Assembly: GCF_947623445.1 (NCBI RefSeq)
Contig: NC_135246.1
Span: forward strand, 9,779,856-9,843,855
Direction of reading: 5' to 3'
DNA: 64,000 nucleotides
DNA from: Clavelina lepadiformis
Taxonomy: Eukaryota > Chordata > Ascidiacea > Aplousobranchia > Clavelinidae
The position numbers were made by a program, and so were the translations under genes. Each line of letters begins with the position of its first letter. Within the stretch, counting starts at the first letter, position 1. This document shows positions 36,601-47,149 of this stretch, one piece after another. The notes under the pieces were generated by a model. It was not told the origin of the DNA. It ran no database searches and saw only the letters and a program-made list of their open reading frames with translations.

Positions 36601-39600
36601 CAAATCCCGACATCCCTTACACAGCGGCCTCCGTTAACCATAAAGTCAGCCCGTTTATGGGCTCCACGTTTGACATGAGGTGAGCAAAGCAAGTTGTTCA
36701 TTACATCAAGATAGGGTGCTATCGATTTTATGGTGAACTATTATTCTGGCAGTGGTAAATGATGTACTAAGAAGAGTTAACACCTAAAATGTTATTGCAG
36801 AGTGGACAAAGATGAAATGAAGATCATTGAAAATCTTTTTTCCAATGAACCTAAAACGCACCCTGTTTCTGATAAATCAGCTGATATTTTGGTAAATTAT
36901 ACTACTGTTTTAGCTTCTGTTTTCATAAATAGATAAAAGCAACTAAATTAATTATTTATATGTACTAGTATATAGTTATGTTATTTCATGACTCAATTTT
37001 ACGACAAACAGAGCAATGGAAAACAAACTCCTAATCTAGTTCAGACGAGTAATCAAAAGAAAGCTCCTAAATCTTTGAAAACATTTATGGCTCCTTCTCT
37101 TAACCTCCCTGGTTACCAATACAACAACGAAACAAACAAGCTCATTGTGTCATCTAACGACCACGACCACGACCACGTCACCACAGAAGTTAGCGGGGAT
37201 GAAGATGACATGTCTTTAGCTGTGAGTTGTTTTGGTAAAGATATAAGCTTGCAATGGCTTGGTGACTTACGATGTTAATTTATGATAGGATTTATCTGAC
37301 CAGTCTCAGCACGATGGGGATATAAGCGTTACGTCAGACAGTGATGACGACACACTAATCAGTAATCAACCGAATAAAGACGTTACTGACGATGACTTGC
37401 TATCTACTAATAAAAGTTATTCGGAAATGCAAGAAACAAAACTTAAAATCGAGAAAAAGCAAAAAAAAGCTGATGTTAAACAAGATATTTTCTTCAGTTC
37501 TATTCCGTCCGGCACTTTTGCATTGTCGTCTAATAGTTTCTTACAAAATTCTAAGTCTCACAAACTAAGTGGTAAGGAAACTAGCTATGACAAAAACGAA
37601 GAAAGACGAAACGCAGAGAAAAGAGGCGTTCTTTTATCCAACAGACGAAGGTAAGATATAAATTAATGTTTTGGCACTGCTAGACAAAATTTAATTAAAT
37701 GCCCTCATTTGATTTGAAACTCTGCATTTCTGGAAATTTTCACACTTATGTGACGTCTAGGAGGACGCGAGGAGCTTTACCACCTCGTAAACGTGCAAGA
37801 AGAACAGCGGGTGATGGTGGTGTCTGGTTGAAATGGCAAAAGAAGCGTCTACAAAACGGTTCCGCAGTGGGGTCACCAGATACCGGTTCAATGTTTAGCG
37901 AAACGGACGTTGGATCGGGGGCATTCTTTGACTCACCTTTTGGGTCATTTTTGTCTTGTTCTGCTTCCATTCCATCTCCAAAGCCACTTCGGTTTGCTTT
38001 CAGGACTAGAAGGAATACTTATGGAGATAACACGTCGTTGACATCGTCATTGCCGAGTCCTTCCGGTAAGTGGATTTAGATATAAATAGCAAACAAGTTC
38101 GAGCTTTTTTATAGGATACTTATCACGGATGAAAAATTTTGAATATATTTAATATAAACTTTTAAAATATATATTTGGTATTACAGGAACTGAAGGAATT
38201 GCAACCGACACAATGTCCACACCTGGTTTTGCTTCTGATTATTTCAATCGATTGAACAGTAACGTTGACTCTAGTCGTGCAGAAAACTCTACTTGCAATT
38301 CTCCCACCCATAATCAGCCTCCATTGCCTTTTAATCCTTATATTTCTTCTTCTGTAAAAGAAGATTTTATTCGGCCATATACAGAAGACATAAGGAAACG
38401 CCTTCAAATTGTTCCAGCATCTTCTCCGGTGCCCAAATCTCCTCGTGGTACGTTTTGGAACAGGAAGTCTTCGTCTGGATCAGACAACCATAAAATAAAT
38501 TTGCTCTTATCAGCTGAAACTCAACCGAAGACAAGTTCTGTAAGCGGAGCAAAATCCTCTTCAGAGGTTACATTTCAAGGAACCAAGGCCCACAATCGCT
38601 TCTTCAAGTCGAAAGATGTTAGTACAGGGAAGCAATCCAGGGACAGCACTTCCAGTAACAGCAAACGCAATGGCAATGGATTATCAAAACCTACCGGTGA
38701 AGAAGCAGCACAATTTAATGCAAGAACTCAAAATAAGCCCGCAAGCAATACGATAACTATTCAGCAGTCCTCTGACCACCTGTTAAAAGATTGCAATAAC
38801 AACCTCAACATGAACCAAGAACCTTGGTTGAGCGTTTCTCTGAACACACCGAGAAAGCCAAGTAACAGGTGGTGGAATGCTTTTAAAATGTGGACTGCCA
38901 AAAGAAAGGGAACTAAGTTTAAGAGCATGGAACCACTCATGCCAAATTGTCAACTCAATCTATTGCCCACCATAGAGTCCGAAGGTAATTTTTCAAAAAC
39001 TGATTTCAAAGAATTTGCATTTGACGATTTAAAAACTGATGAGATGCGGAATAGTTTAACATCAGACGGTAGTCAAATATGTATAGAAGTTTCTCAACAC
39101 AAAAAACCACCATATTCTGATGAAGGTTTTAGTCTGAAACACCTGGAAGAGGAAAGAATTCTTTCTCAAACCGAAGAAGGTTTTGGCGATCGATCGCAAG
39201 ACGCTTCGGTAGTAAAAGATCACAGTAAAACTCAATCTGTTCAATGGGTTAACGAAGGGGTTGAACAAAATTTTTCTTTTCAGCTTGTTGAGAGACCATC
39301 TACATTACTTGTCAAATGTGTGACCGATGAAAATATTAACCTTGCCGCTCCCGAACCGACCGTTACTGAAAACCACAAAGAACATCATCAAAGACTCACA
39401 GCAATTACAAATTCAACAGAGCCGGAAGACCCGTTAGACCATAGTAGCAAAATTTCACCCGATCAGGCATCAAACATTTCACCTCAGTTGCTCCTAAGAT
39501 GCAGTAACAGTTTTCCTACTGGATTGTTAACAGACACTGAAGATGGGAACGATGCAAATAAGGAAGAAGATATTAACGGCACTTTAGAATCTGCTAGAAC

Positions 39601-40042
39601 CTTAAAACATTCTAACGAACTGCTTAGCAGAAGCTGCTCAATACAAGCTAACGTTTCCGAAAGCAAGAGCATTTCCGGTGAAGAAAGTTGGAAGTCATGC
39701 TCTAAAACTATACCCTCATCCATTGAGATCAGTAAGCATGATGAAGAAGAGCTAATCCATCATGCATCTTCCAGCGATCTGGATGATGTCTGTACTGAAA
39801 GTATTGTTATACCACATGCCCCCAGCATCCAGCAAAATATTGTGTCACCCGAGAAAGACAACGAAGTAGGAATAGAGATGATTCCTGAAGCGAAAAGTAA
39901 TAGAGGCGATGTCAATGTTGAAATGAAACCATTTCCAAGCCATGACAGAATGGGCGAATCCAAGGACAGGGAAACACAAAAATTAAATTTTACCAACAAA
40001 GGCTTAACCTCCACATTAGAAGCCATTCCGGAAATTTTGTAA
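33684..40042 (+). CDS. BEST: Bestrophin chloride channel with very long C-terminal tail
   Basis: Twelve exons: 33684-33784 (ATG), 34155-34300, 34930-35163, 35505-35659, 36068-36145, 36210-36362, 36447-36679, 36801-36891, 37012-37221, 37289-37650, 37761-38065 and 38187-40042 (TAA). All phases agree, giving 1307 residues. Residues 1 to about 366 are a typical bestrophin core: [81 protein letters not shown], and the calcium-clasp region [14 protein letters not shown]. Core numbering is identical to human BEST1, so neck residues I76, F80 and F84 are all present. It should form pentameric calcium-activated anion channels. The tail of about 940 residues is polar and serine-rich with acidic patches, an HDHDHDH run and a basic cluster (PPRKRARR); it is longer than the whole of vertebrate bestrophins. 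Half of it comes from one large last exon. A candidate AATAAA lies at 40855. Confidence 0.95.
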
Positions 40043-41051
40043 AACCGCCAAGAAGTTATGTTTTTGATATTGTCTCATATACAGTATGTTGAATTCTTAA
40101 TGTGTACATGTGCAATAAGCTTGTCATCATTCACAAAATATATACCGTGTCCAAAATAGCAAACTTATCGCAAGGTCAATGGTGTTGCTGATACGTAAAA
40201 AACATAAAGGATTTATTTTTTATGATGTAGGCTGCATATACGATTTATTATTGACCTGTAAACTACTTTGTGTCTCAACTTGTTTTCAAGTTATCCAATA
40301 ACGTTGTTTGTTAAATGCCTTTTTACAAAATTTCCTAATAGTGCCATGAACATGCAATATTTTTCACAGAATGTTCCGATACCTTTGTTCATATTCTCTT
40401 TTATTCTTTTACATGTTGACTATTCATCCTTTCTGCTAAATTGGTTTCATGAAATGTTGTTTTCTATTGTGTATGGTTTATGACGTTTATGGTGTCTTAG
40501 TGACTTTAAAAAGTATGCTTTGGTTTTGCTTAAGTTACCGGTATGTTAATTGTCTTAAAAGACCGTTTTTCACTATGGCTCAACCTGAATGCATTTAAAG
40601 CAAGTCCGGGAGTATAGCGCATTTGGAATACTTCGTGTTTACTGATTGCCTTATCACGACCTCTTGCGTGTCTTTATATAGAATTCACGGGTTTGCTACT
40701 TCCCTTTATTGAGAAGTAATTCGGCGAAATAATTAATCCGAAGCCTAATTCCCACGATCGATTACCTGGAGATGAATCACTCTTTTACATCGAAAAAGGT
40801 CATACGTTGTCGTTATAAGGTCATTATGTTTTTTTTATTCGTACATTGTTTTCAAATAAAGGATATATGCATACTATAGCACTTGACGTTAGGTGAATGT
40901 ATGCGAAGATGAATCAACTTGTAAAAATACTATACATTACATATAATGCAGAAAAGCTTTGGTTTTCCTCGAAAACGTATCTTAATCTTCTTCCCAATTT
41001 ACAAGCTGAGAAAGCTGCGGACAAGAAGTTACAGAGCTTCAGAACATTTTC
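40043..41051. other. Convergent 3' region between bestrophin and GPCR
   Basis: The two genes face each other with stops 1009 bp apart. AATAAA on the plus strand at 40855-40860 could serve bestrophin, and TTTATT at about 40834-40839 could serve the GPCR transcript, so the two 3' ends may overlap by a few tens of bases. No other gene is seen. Confidence 0.5.
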
Positions 41052-44000
41052 TTACGGGTCAAGAACTTCTGACTGGTCTAAAAGATCAGTGTTGTCCAGT
41101 GTGGTGGTGGCAAACACTGCATCGCCATTCTTCTGTTCGTTACCTCCTTGAGCATTCAGCCCCTGTGCGAAAACGCCATTTGATTACATAACATTTTAGT
41201 CTTGTCTTTAATTTATAAATTAGATGATATTAACCTCGTGTCTTACGCTTGAGCCTATATCTTTAAAATCATATATAAACGTATAAGCTTATCTTTTAAA
41301 TTATGATTTTAACCTCATCTGTTGAGTTGACGGACAGATTTCCACGGGCAGATAATCTCTTAAACCAGGAAGCAGAATGTTGCAGTCGTTCCTGTAAAAG
41401 CACAAGCGTTGCCATAAAATTAAACAAAAATATTTCAAATTGCATCGACATGGAATATCAAAAGACAAAGGTCAAACCAAAACGCCAGTGTACGTTCGAC
41501 AACTTTGAAAGTTACCTTAAAGTTGAAGAGAAAGAAAGAATTAAGGATCGGGTTGATAGCGCTGTTAAAAAAGGCTAAGCAAAAAGTGATGTCCTGAACA
41601 AGGGAACAGGTTTCCATGTCGTCCACATTAACTCCTTTTATTTGAGCCAGGTGCCACGTGTGATACGGTAACCAACAAATTGCAAAGGCAAAGACCAGAA
41701 GCGGAATCTGGAGAAGTTTAGCAAACAAAACATCGTCTGAGTGAGTTTTTTAAGTTTTTCTCCAACATCAATACAACGACATGCCAAAGTGTAACGTCTA
41801 GCCAACTTATACTTACTAAAACACCCATGATAACTCTTGCTCGACTACTGATAGCTTTCATTTGTTTCCGCACTATTTTATTGCTCTCTCTTCTTGCGTT
41901 TCGTTCATCCTGTAAACATCGCTCTTTTAAATTCAATTGCAATTAACTAAAACGAAAATTTTAGTTTAGCAAAAGCGATTCCACTGGAGACAAAAGAATA
42001 ATAAATAAACAAAAAGTTCACTTTCAGTTTTTCACAGAACCTACGAAAACAATTTGACGACACCTATATCAGTACGAGTAACAAGTGCGAACTTACTTCA
42101 CTGGGTGCTAAATCATCGCCCACAGTTTTGTCTAGGCTTGGTTGCCCAACTTCATAATTTGTGGAAACAACAGATGCTTTTAGCATGACAATTTTAAAGT
42201 AGCTTACGCTAATTATCACAAACGGTATGACAAACCTATAAAAAACATTTGCTTTAAAATAAAAACGCTACAGATGTTATAATATATTGTATAAGTAAAG
42301 AGAAGCTACCAGTTGATATTATAGAAAGTAACTCTATGTAGTCTACTTTGTAAGCCTACCCAATGATAAAGTTGCAAACCAGCCAGATGTGCAAGCTTTG
42401 GACAGGTGGCTGGAAACACTTTGAAAAGTATGCGTCATAAGAGTACAAACTCTCCTGTAATATTTTTATAACATATGAAATAAAATATAACAAATTAGTC
42501 CTGGGAGCTTGCCGTGTTTTAAGCCTAAACCTGTGCACACTTTCTTTGAAACAACTGTAAGTTACAATTGAAGGTTTGGTGTATTGAACAAACCTGGTAA
42601 AGGGATTCTTGTAGAGCGGTTTCTTCCAAACTATCTAAATCGTAATATTCATCCAATTCGAAATATTCAAACAGGTTCTCCAAACACGGCATGGACTCAT
42701 AATCTTCGAAAGTTAAGCTTGCCAAACTTGACGAATTCTAAATCAAGCAGCAGGATGTCACCTTTTGTAATTACGTTTCCGCCTAAATATAGGCCACTCA
42801 AAACAGAAAATACATTAAAAATAGAATTGCTAAATATATCTTGTTTGTTTTAAGTTAAATATAGTAAATGCAGGAAACAATCCTGACAAATCACCAACCT
42901 TGTCGACCGGAAATTCGATGTTGCAGTACCCATGAAAGTCAATTTGAGCAAACACCATGATTGGGACAACCAGGACAAGTGATATAAACCAAAGGCTGGC
43001 TGAAGCAATCCAAAGATTCTTTCGTGCTCGTTTCCGATTGTAAGTTACAGGGTGGCATACTATGGAAAATCTGGCACAGAAAGTAAACAACATAATTAGA
43101 TGCACTTTTATATGAACCATATGCCATGGCGTCTTTTATTTCTTTTAGTATGTTAAATTGCTGTTACATAGTAACTGCTTAAGGCGGAACTACAGATGGG
43201 TCTATTTCTTTTTGAGCACGATTTGCGAAGCGCAAATTAAGTAATTTTTTCTGTATTGAATTGGAACTCTAAAGTCTTCGATCATAGATTCGGACTTTTA
43301 TAATTGAGTATAATGTTTTATTTTTGTGGTTGAACTTTGCCTCAAAGCATCAGGTGAAAAGTCTGCTCATAATCGTCCTTAAAGGGGGCTCTTCAACCTC
43401 CGTTTGTCGTGTATACTGACAAAATAGCATTTACCTGTCAACAGCCATAGCCGTAATAAAAAACACCGACGCGTAGTAACTGAGAAATTTGATAGATTCT
43501 TCCAGTTTGCAAACAAAGGTTCCAAAAGGCCAACTTTCATGGAGACGATGAACAATCGCAAATGGTAAAGTTAAGAGCAGCAAAGTATCTGCGACGGCTG
43601 ATGAAAGAATGCATTAGACAATTGTTGTAAGAGAGCAGTTTTACAACAAGAAACGTTTCAGAAAATAAAATACGAAAACCGTCCGGACTGCCTGTATAAG
43701 AAACTACGTTGTGAATGAAGCGTATCTATATTTTGTAAAAGCAAGTTACCGCTGGAACATTCTCAAAATTAGGAGTAATGTAATACGAAGATCTTTAAAA
43801 TTACTTGCCCAGATTGATGATGAGGATTGTCGACGGTGCGCGAAAAGTGACACCTCGCTTTTCACCAAGCAAGAGCGATATCAGCAAAAAGGCGTTTGCC
43901 AGTAATCCCACAATGCAAATGAAGCCGAAAGCTGCGCTCACTATTTGCTGTCGATAGTTCTTGGGTTCGACCTGAACGTCCTCCAGACTGAGCAAGTAAT

Positions 44001-44067
44001 CCCAAGTCGTGCAATTTGTTTTCTGCAATTCACTCAAGAGCTCCGAATGTAGTGTTGTGTTGCTCAT
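41052..44067 (-). CDS. Rhodopsin-class GPCR (peptide/chemoattractant type) with acidic extracellular loop
   Basis: Ten exons on the minus strand: 44067-43809 (ATG), 43597-43435, 43070-42899, 42737-42594, 42454-42360, 42235-42097, 41909-41817, 41707-41516, 41391-41314 and 41162-41052 (TAA). All phases agree, giving 481 residues. The N-terminus carries N-glycosylation motifs (NTT, NCT). Class A landmarks: GLLANAF in TM1, INLAVADTLLLLTLPF in TM2, a TM3 cysteine with DRF in place of DRY, W in TM4, proline in TM5 (FVIPFVII), CWLP in TM6 and NPILN in TM7 in place of NPxxY. Loop 2 is about 80 residues and very acidic. The exon encoding residues 199-246 supplies 13 D/E, 5 Y and no K/R, and is phase 0/0. 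The first intron has a GC donor (CTGG then GCAAGT), the only reading that restores NLAVAD. The C-terminal tail is Ser/Thr-rich. Somatostatin-, galanin- or complement-type receptors are the closest in feel; the ligand is unknown. Confidence 0.9.
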
Positions 44068-46135
44068 GTTAAGATTTGAGGTGCAAATAAATTTACCAGC
44101 AAAATCTATTTTTGGTCCACAAAACTCGCAAACTAGCTTAAAAACATAAAGTTTTAATTCTATAGTAAACTAGATTGGAATATCAAAACGTTTATGTCCG
44201 ATTGTAAGAAACAGTGCCCGAATTCTCACTGAAACGATTTTTTATCACATAAAAACATAGGATTATTTTAAAGCGTATGAGTAAACTTGCAATTGCACAA
44301 GACAGTGTTTTTAATTGGAATAGTTCATTAAAAATAATTAATCATTAAGCTATAAATTACAAGGTCGCATAAACGTCCATTAGACAAAAGCGAAATGCAA
44401 CTTTCTTTAATTTCAACTTAGTATAACCAGCAGCTCTTCAGCAAACGATAAAGGACGTGTTGAACATGAAAACACAAAGTTTGAAATGATCTAATAGGAC
44501 AGGTTGTGTACATTAGCTAATTCATGCATCATATACCAGATGTTTTCTGCAAACTACAATGCGACCAAAGCATAGCAACTTGCCAATCGCGCTTTGCTTT
44601 CGTTAGTGAACGACTGCGAAAACTGTTAAAAATTTGCAAAAAGCACATAACAAGCTACTGCACAATGACTCTGCAAAAATTCGCAACTTCAGGTATGTTT
44701 TATTTAAACTAATATTTTGTATACTTCGTCGTACCAGTAACAATTGAACTGCGTGTCTCGATGCCTCACCTGTCTTCCTGCATCTTTACAACCTATCCGT
44801 TTCAATTGCCGTAACCGAAAATAGATTGTAGACTACCCTACATTTATGTCATAGAGCGGTTTCTGATCTAAATAATATTATTATTTTTCTTTAGTTTGAA
44901 AACATTTCTCGTGTTAAAAGAGTTCTTTGTCTATAAACGACTCTGATTTAAAGCACACAGAGGCTTAAAAGGATTATCACTCTTGGTGTTTGCTAATCTT
45001 GCCGGTATGAGGGTCGGAATCTAAGACTTTGATATTTTTTCTGCTATTTTTTATTTTGCTTCAGCATTCTGAAGTAGGCTTTTACTTTTCCTGCAATGAT
45101 CTAGGGATATAATTTCGGAAAGAACTTAATCAAAACAACCCCGCCGCGTATTTCTGATTTAGCTTGGTTGTAAAGTGGGAAGTCGTCGGCTCGTTGGTGG
45201 TGCCCAATGCTTTGTCTTTTTATTGCTTCTTGACCAAAGTTGCATGCGTATGGGAAGTGTTCAGAAGCCAACCGTTCATTAATTCCGAACGTGACATTTA
45301 ACGAATGTCGCCTTCGCAGCGGAGGTATTTTAAAATCCTTTTTTAGATTTTAATTGCTGAAAACATTACCTATTTGCCCGACTCTTGTTTAAAAGAAACA
45401 TCTTCTGGGAGCCAAAAATATCTGCCATGTTCAAGCTATGCACAAGTGTCGTTATTTGACTTATAACTTTATTGTTTGTTGACTTCTTCCCAGACAAGCA
45501 GCACAATATCGTTTAAAAGCGGAAGGCAGCCTGAGTGGTTTTTCACATCCCGTTTGCTGTCTCGATTTTTGCCAACACCTCCACTACAGGGAAATGCTCG
45601 GAGTAAAATTACAAAAATATCTATAGGCCTACGTTTAGATGAGATAAAATTTATAAAACGAATCGTTTATAGTTACGCCATGCAATTTGATCTTTCTGTA
45701 AATTGCATTTTATTTATACAAACATCACCGGATTCTGCAAAACCCATACGACTTCATTTGAACTCCTAATCTTAGGCTTAGGAAACAGACATTCATGTTT
45801 TCAAATTACAGTTATATGAATCAATTAAAATTTAATGAGAGTATTTGTTTTTTTGCTGTGACTAGTTTAAAGAAATGCTGATCTGTCGCTTGGGCCATAT
45901 TTAGGCTACATAATGTAGATCGATAAATCGAATTGACTGGTAACAATACATCAAGTGACAGATGGCGGAAACAAAGCCTTAAATCGTATTGTCGTTTCCA
46001 CCTACCTCTAAATAAGGAAATAAATAAAGATCTTTTTCAAATATTGTTTTTTAAGGCCAACTGGATCAAAAAAATTCAATCGTACAACAGAGATTTTCAC
46101 CATATACGTGTACAATCATATCAGCTAGGGTCGCC
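44068..46135. other. Divergent intergenic region between GPCR and Ly6-type gene
   Basis: This must hold the promoters of two genes transcribed away from each other. Open frames at 44524-44712 and 45476-45769 (+) have neither motif nor splice support. No repeat family was recognised. Confidence 0.5.
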
Positions 46136-47149
46136 ATGCAAACAGCACTACTTAGGATTTTTGTCTTAATGGTAATTTTTCGTTTGAGCATTCCAGGTAT
46201 ACCAAATGAATGAGTAACCGCAGTGTTTATTTAAATGAGAACTTATTAGCAAGTAGTAGTCGTTTCCCACGCTTTTCTTTTGTTGATAAACTGCTGAAAT
46301 GGCAAAATTGACGTATTAAACGCTCGGAGTTGACGCAGTGGTATTGCTGCCATATGCGTCATCAGTCGTAGCCTATATTTATAAAAGTTTTGCCCAAAAT
46401 GTTGTGCAGATAAATATGCGATTGAGGTATTTGCCAACGTGCATATGAATACTCATGTGAATGTAAATTCAGCTTTACCATGTATGTGAAGGTTTCGCTC
46501 GGGGAAATCTTACCTGCTACGATTGTTTATACTACAGCAAAGACCACTACTATGTTGATGACTGCCAGATTATTGCCGATGACAGTCTTCTGGCGACTTG
46601 CAGTTCTCAAACGCGTTTCTGCAAGGTAGTAAGTTCAAGTTTATGGCCACATGATTTCATAGGATGACCAAAAAAGTCATGCTTGATGGCTTGGAACCAT
46701 TTAGATAAACACAAAACTTTAGTTTTAAGTTTGCATGCTCGGGAATACATGTTTAATAGATGCTTTTGGGCTCTTTTTATTTTGTAACACTGTTCAGTTC
46801 AATAATGTTTAATTTTATTTTTCTTTCACGCAAGTTCAGTTTAGTGTATTAAGCCTAGGTCTGTTGCACTATCTTGTTAACGTACTTAGATAAGTTAATT
46901 ACCATATTTTAGGTGGAAAGAACCATGACGCAAGGCATCACTATTAAGCTGGATCGTTCTTGTGCCATCACTTGTCTTCGCGGCTGTCGATGGCGTTGGC
47001 TTGGACTTATGCAAGAAGTCTGCTCTTCCTGTTGTACAGCTGACGCATGCAACACTGACAACAAATCTGAGCCAAGTATTCTTTGTTTTTGGGTCAGGAT
47101 CTGGTCGTTTGTGGCTTGGTTGCTTGCAAGATACCTTCCAAACACATAA
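46136..47149 (+). CDS. Ly6/uPAR (three-finger) domain protein, probably surface-anchored
   Basis: Three exons: 46136-46171, 46473-46625 and 46913-47149 (TAA), all phase 0, giving 141 residues. The first exon encodes 12 residues that complete a signal peptide with the next exon (MQTALLRIFVLM joined to LYHVCEGFA). The mature part opens NLTCYDC and shows the cysteine ladder of an LU domain: CYDC, DDC, TC, FC, SC, TC, GC, then CSSCCTADACN, which fits the CCxxDxCN signature. After the domain comes a short polar spacer and a hydrophobic C-terminus (ILCFWVRIWSFVAWLL), consistent with GPI-anchor addition, though it includes arginines. Two-exon coding of the domain after a signal exon is the usual Ly6 gene pattern. 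Family roles include receptor modulation and adhesion; no specific orthologue is claimed. Confidence 0.82.

Noticed and set aside
41435..41515. Continuation of the GPCR frame past 41516 to a stop
   Set aside because: A good donor (AAG then GTAACT) at 41516 joins in phase to two further exons encoding a typical Ser/Thr-rich receptor tail, so the continuation is intron.
45476..45769. 97-codon open frame on the plus strand between the GPCR and Ly6-type genes
   Set aside because: No motif, no partner exon, composition like surrounding non-coding DNA.
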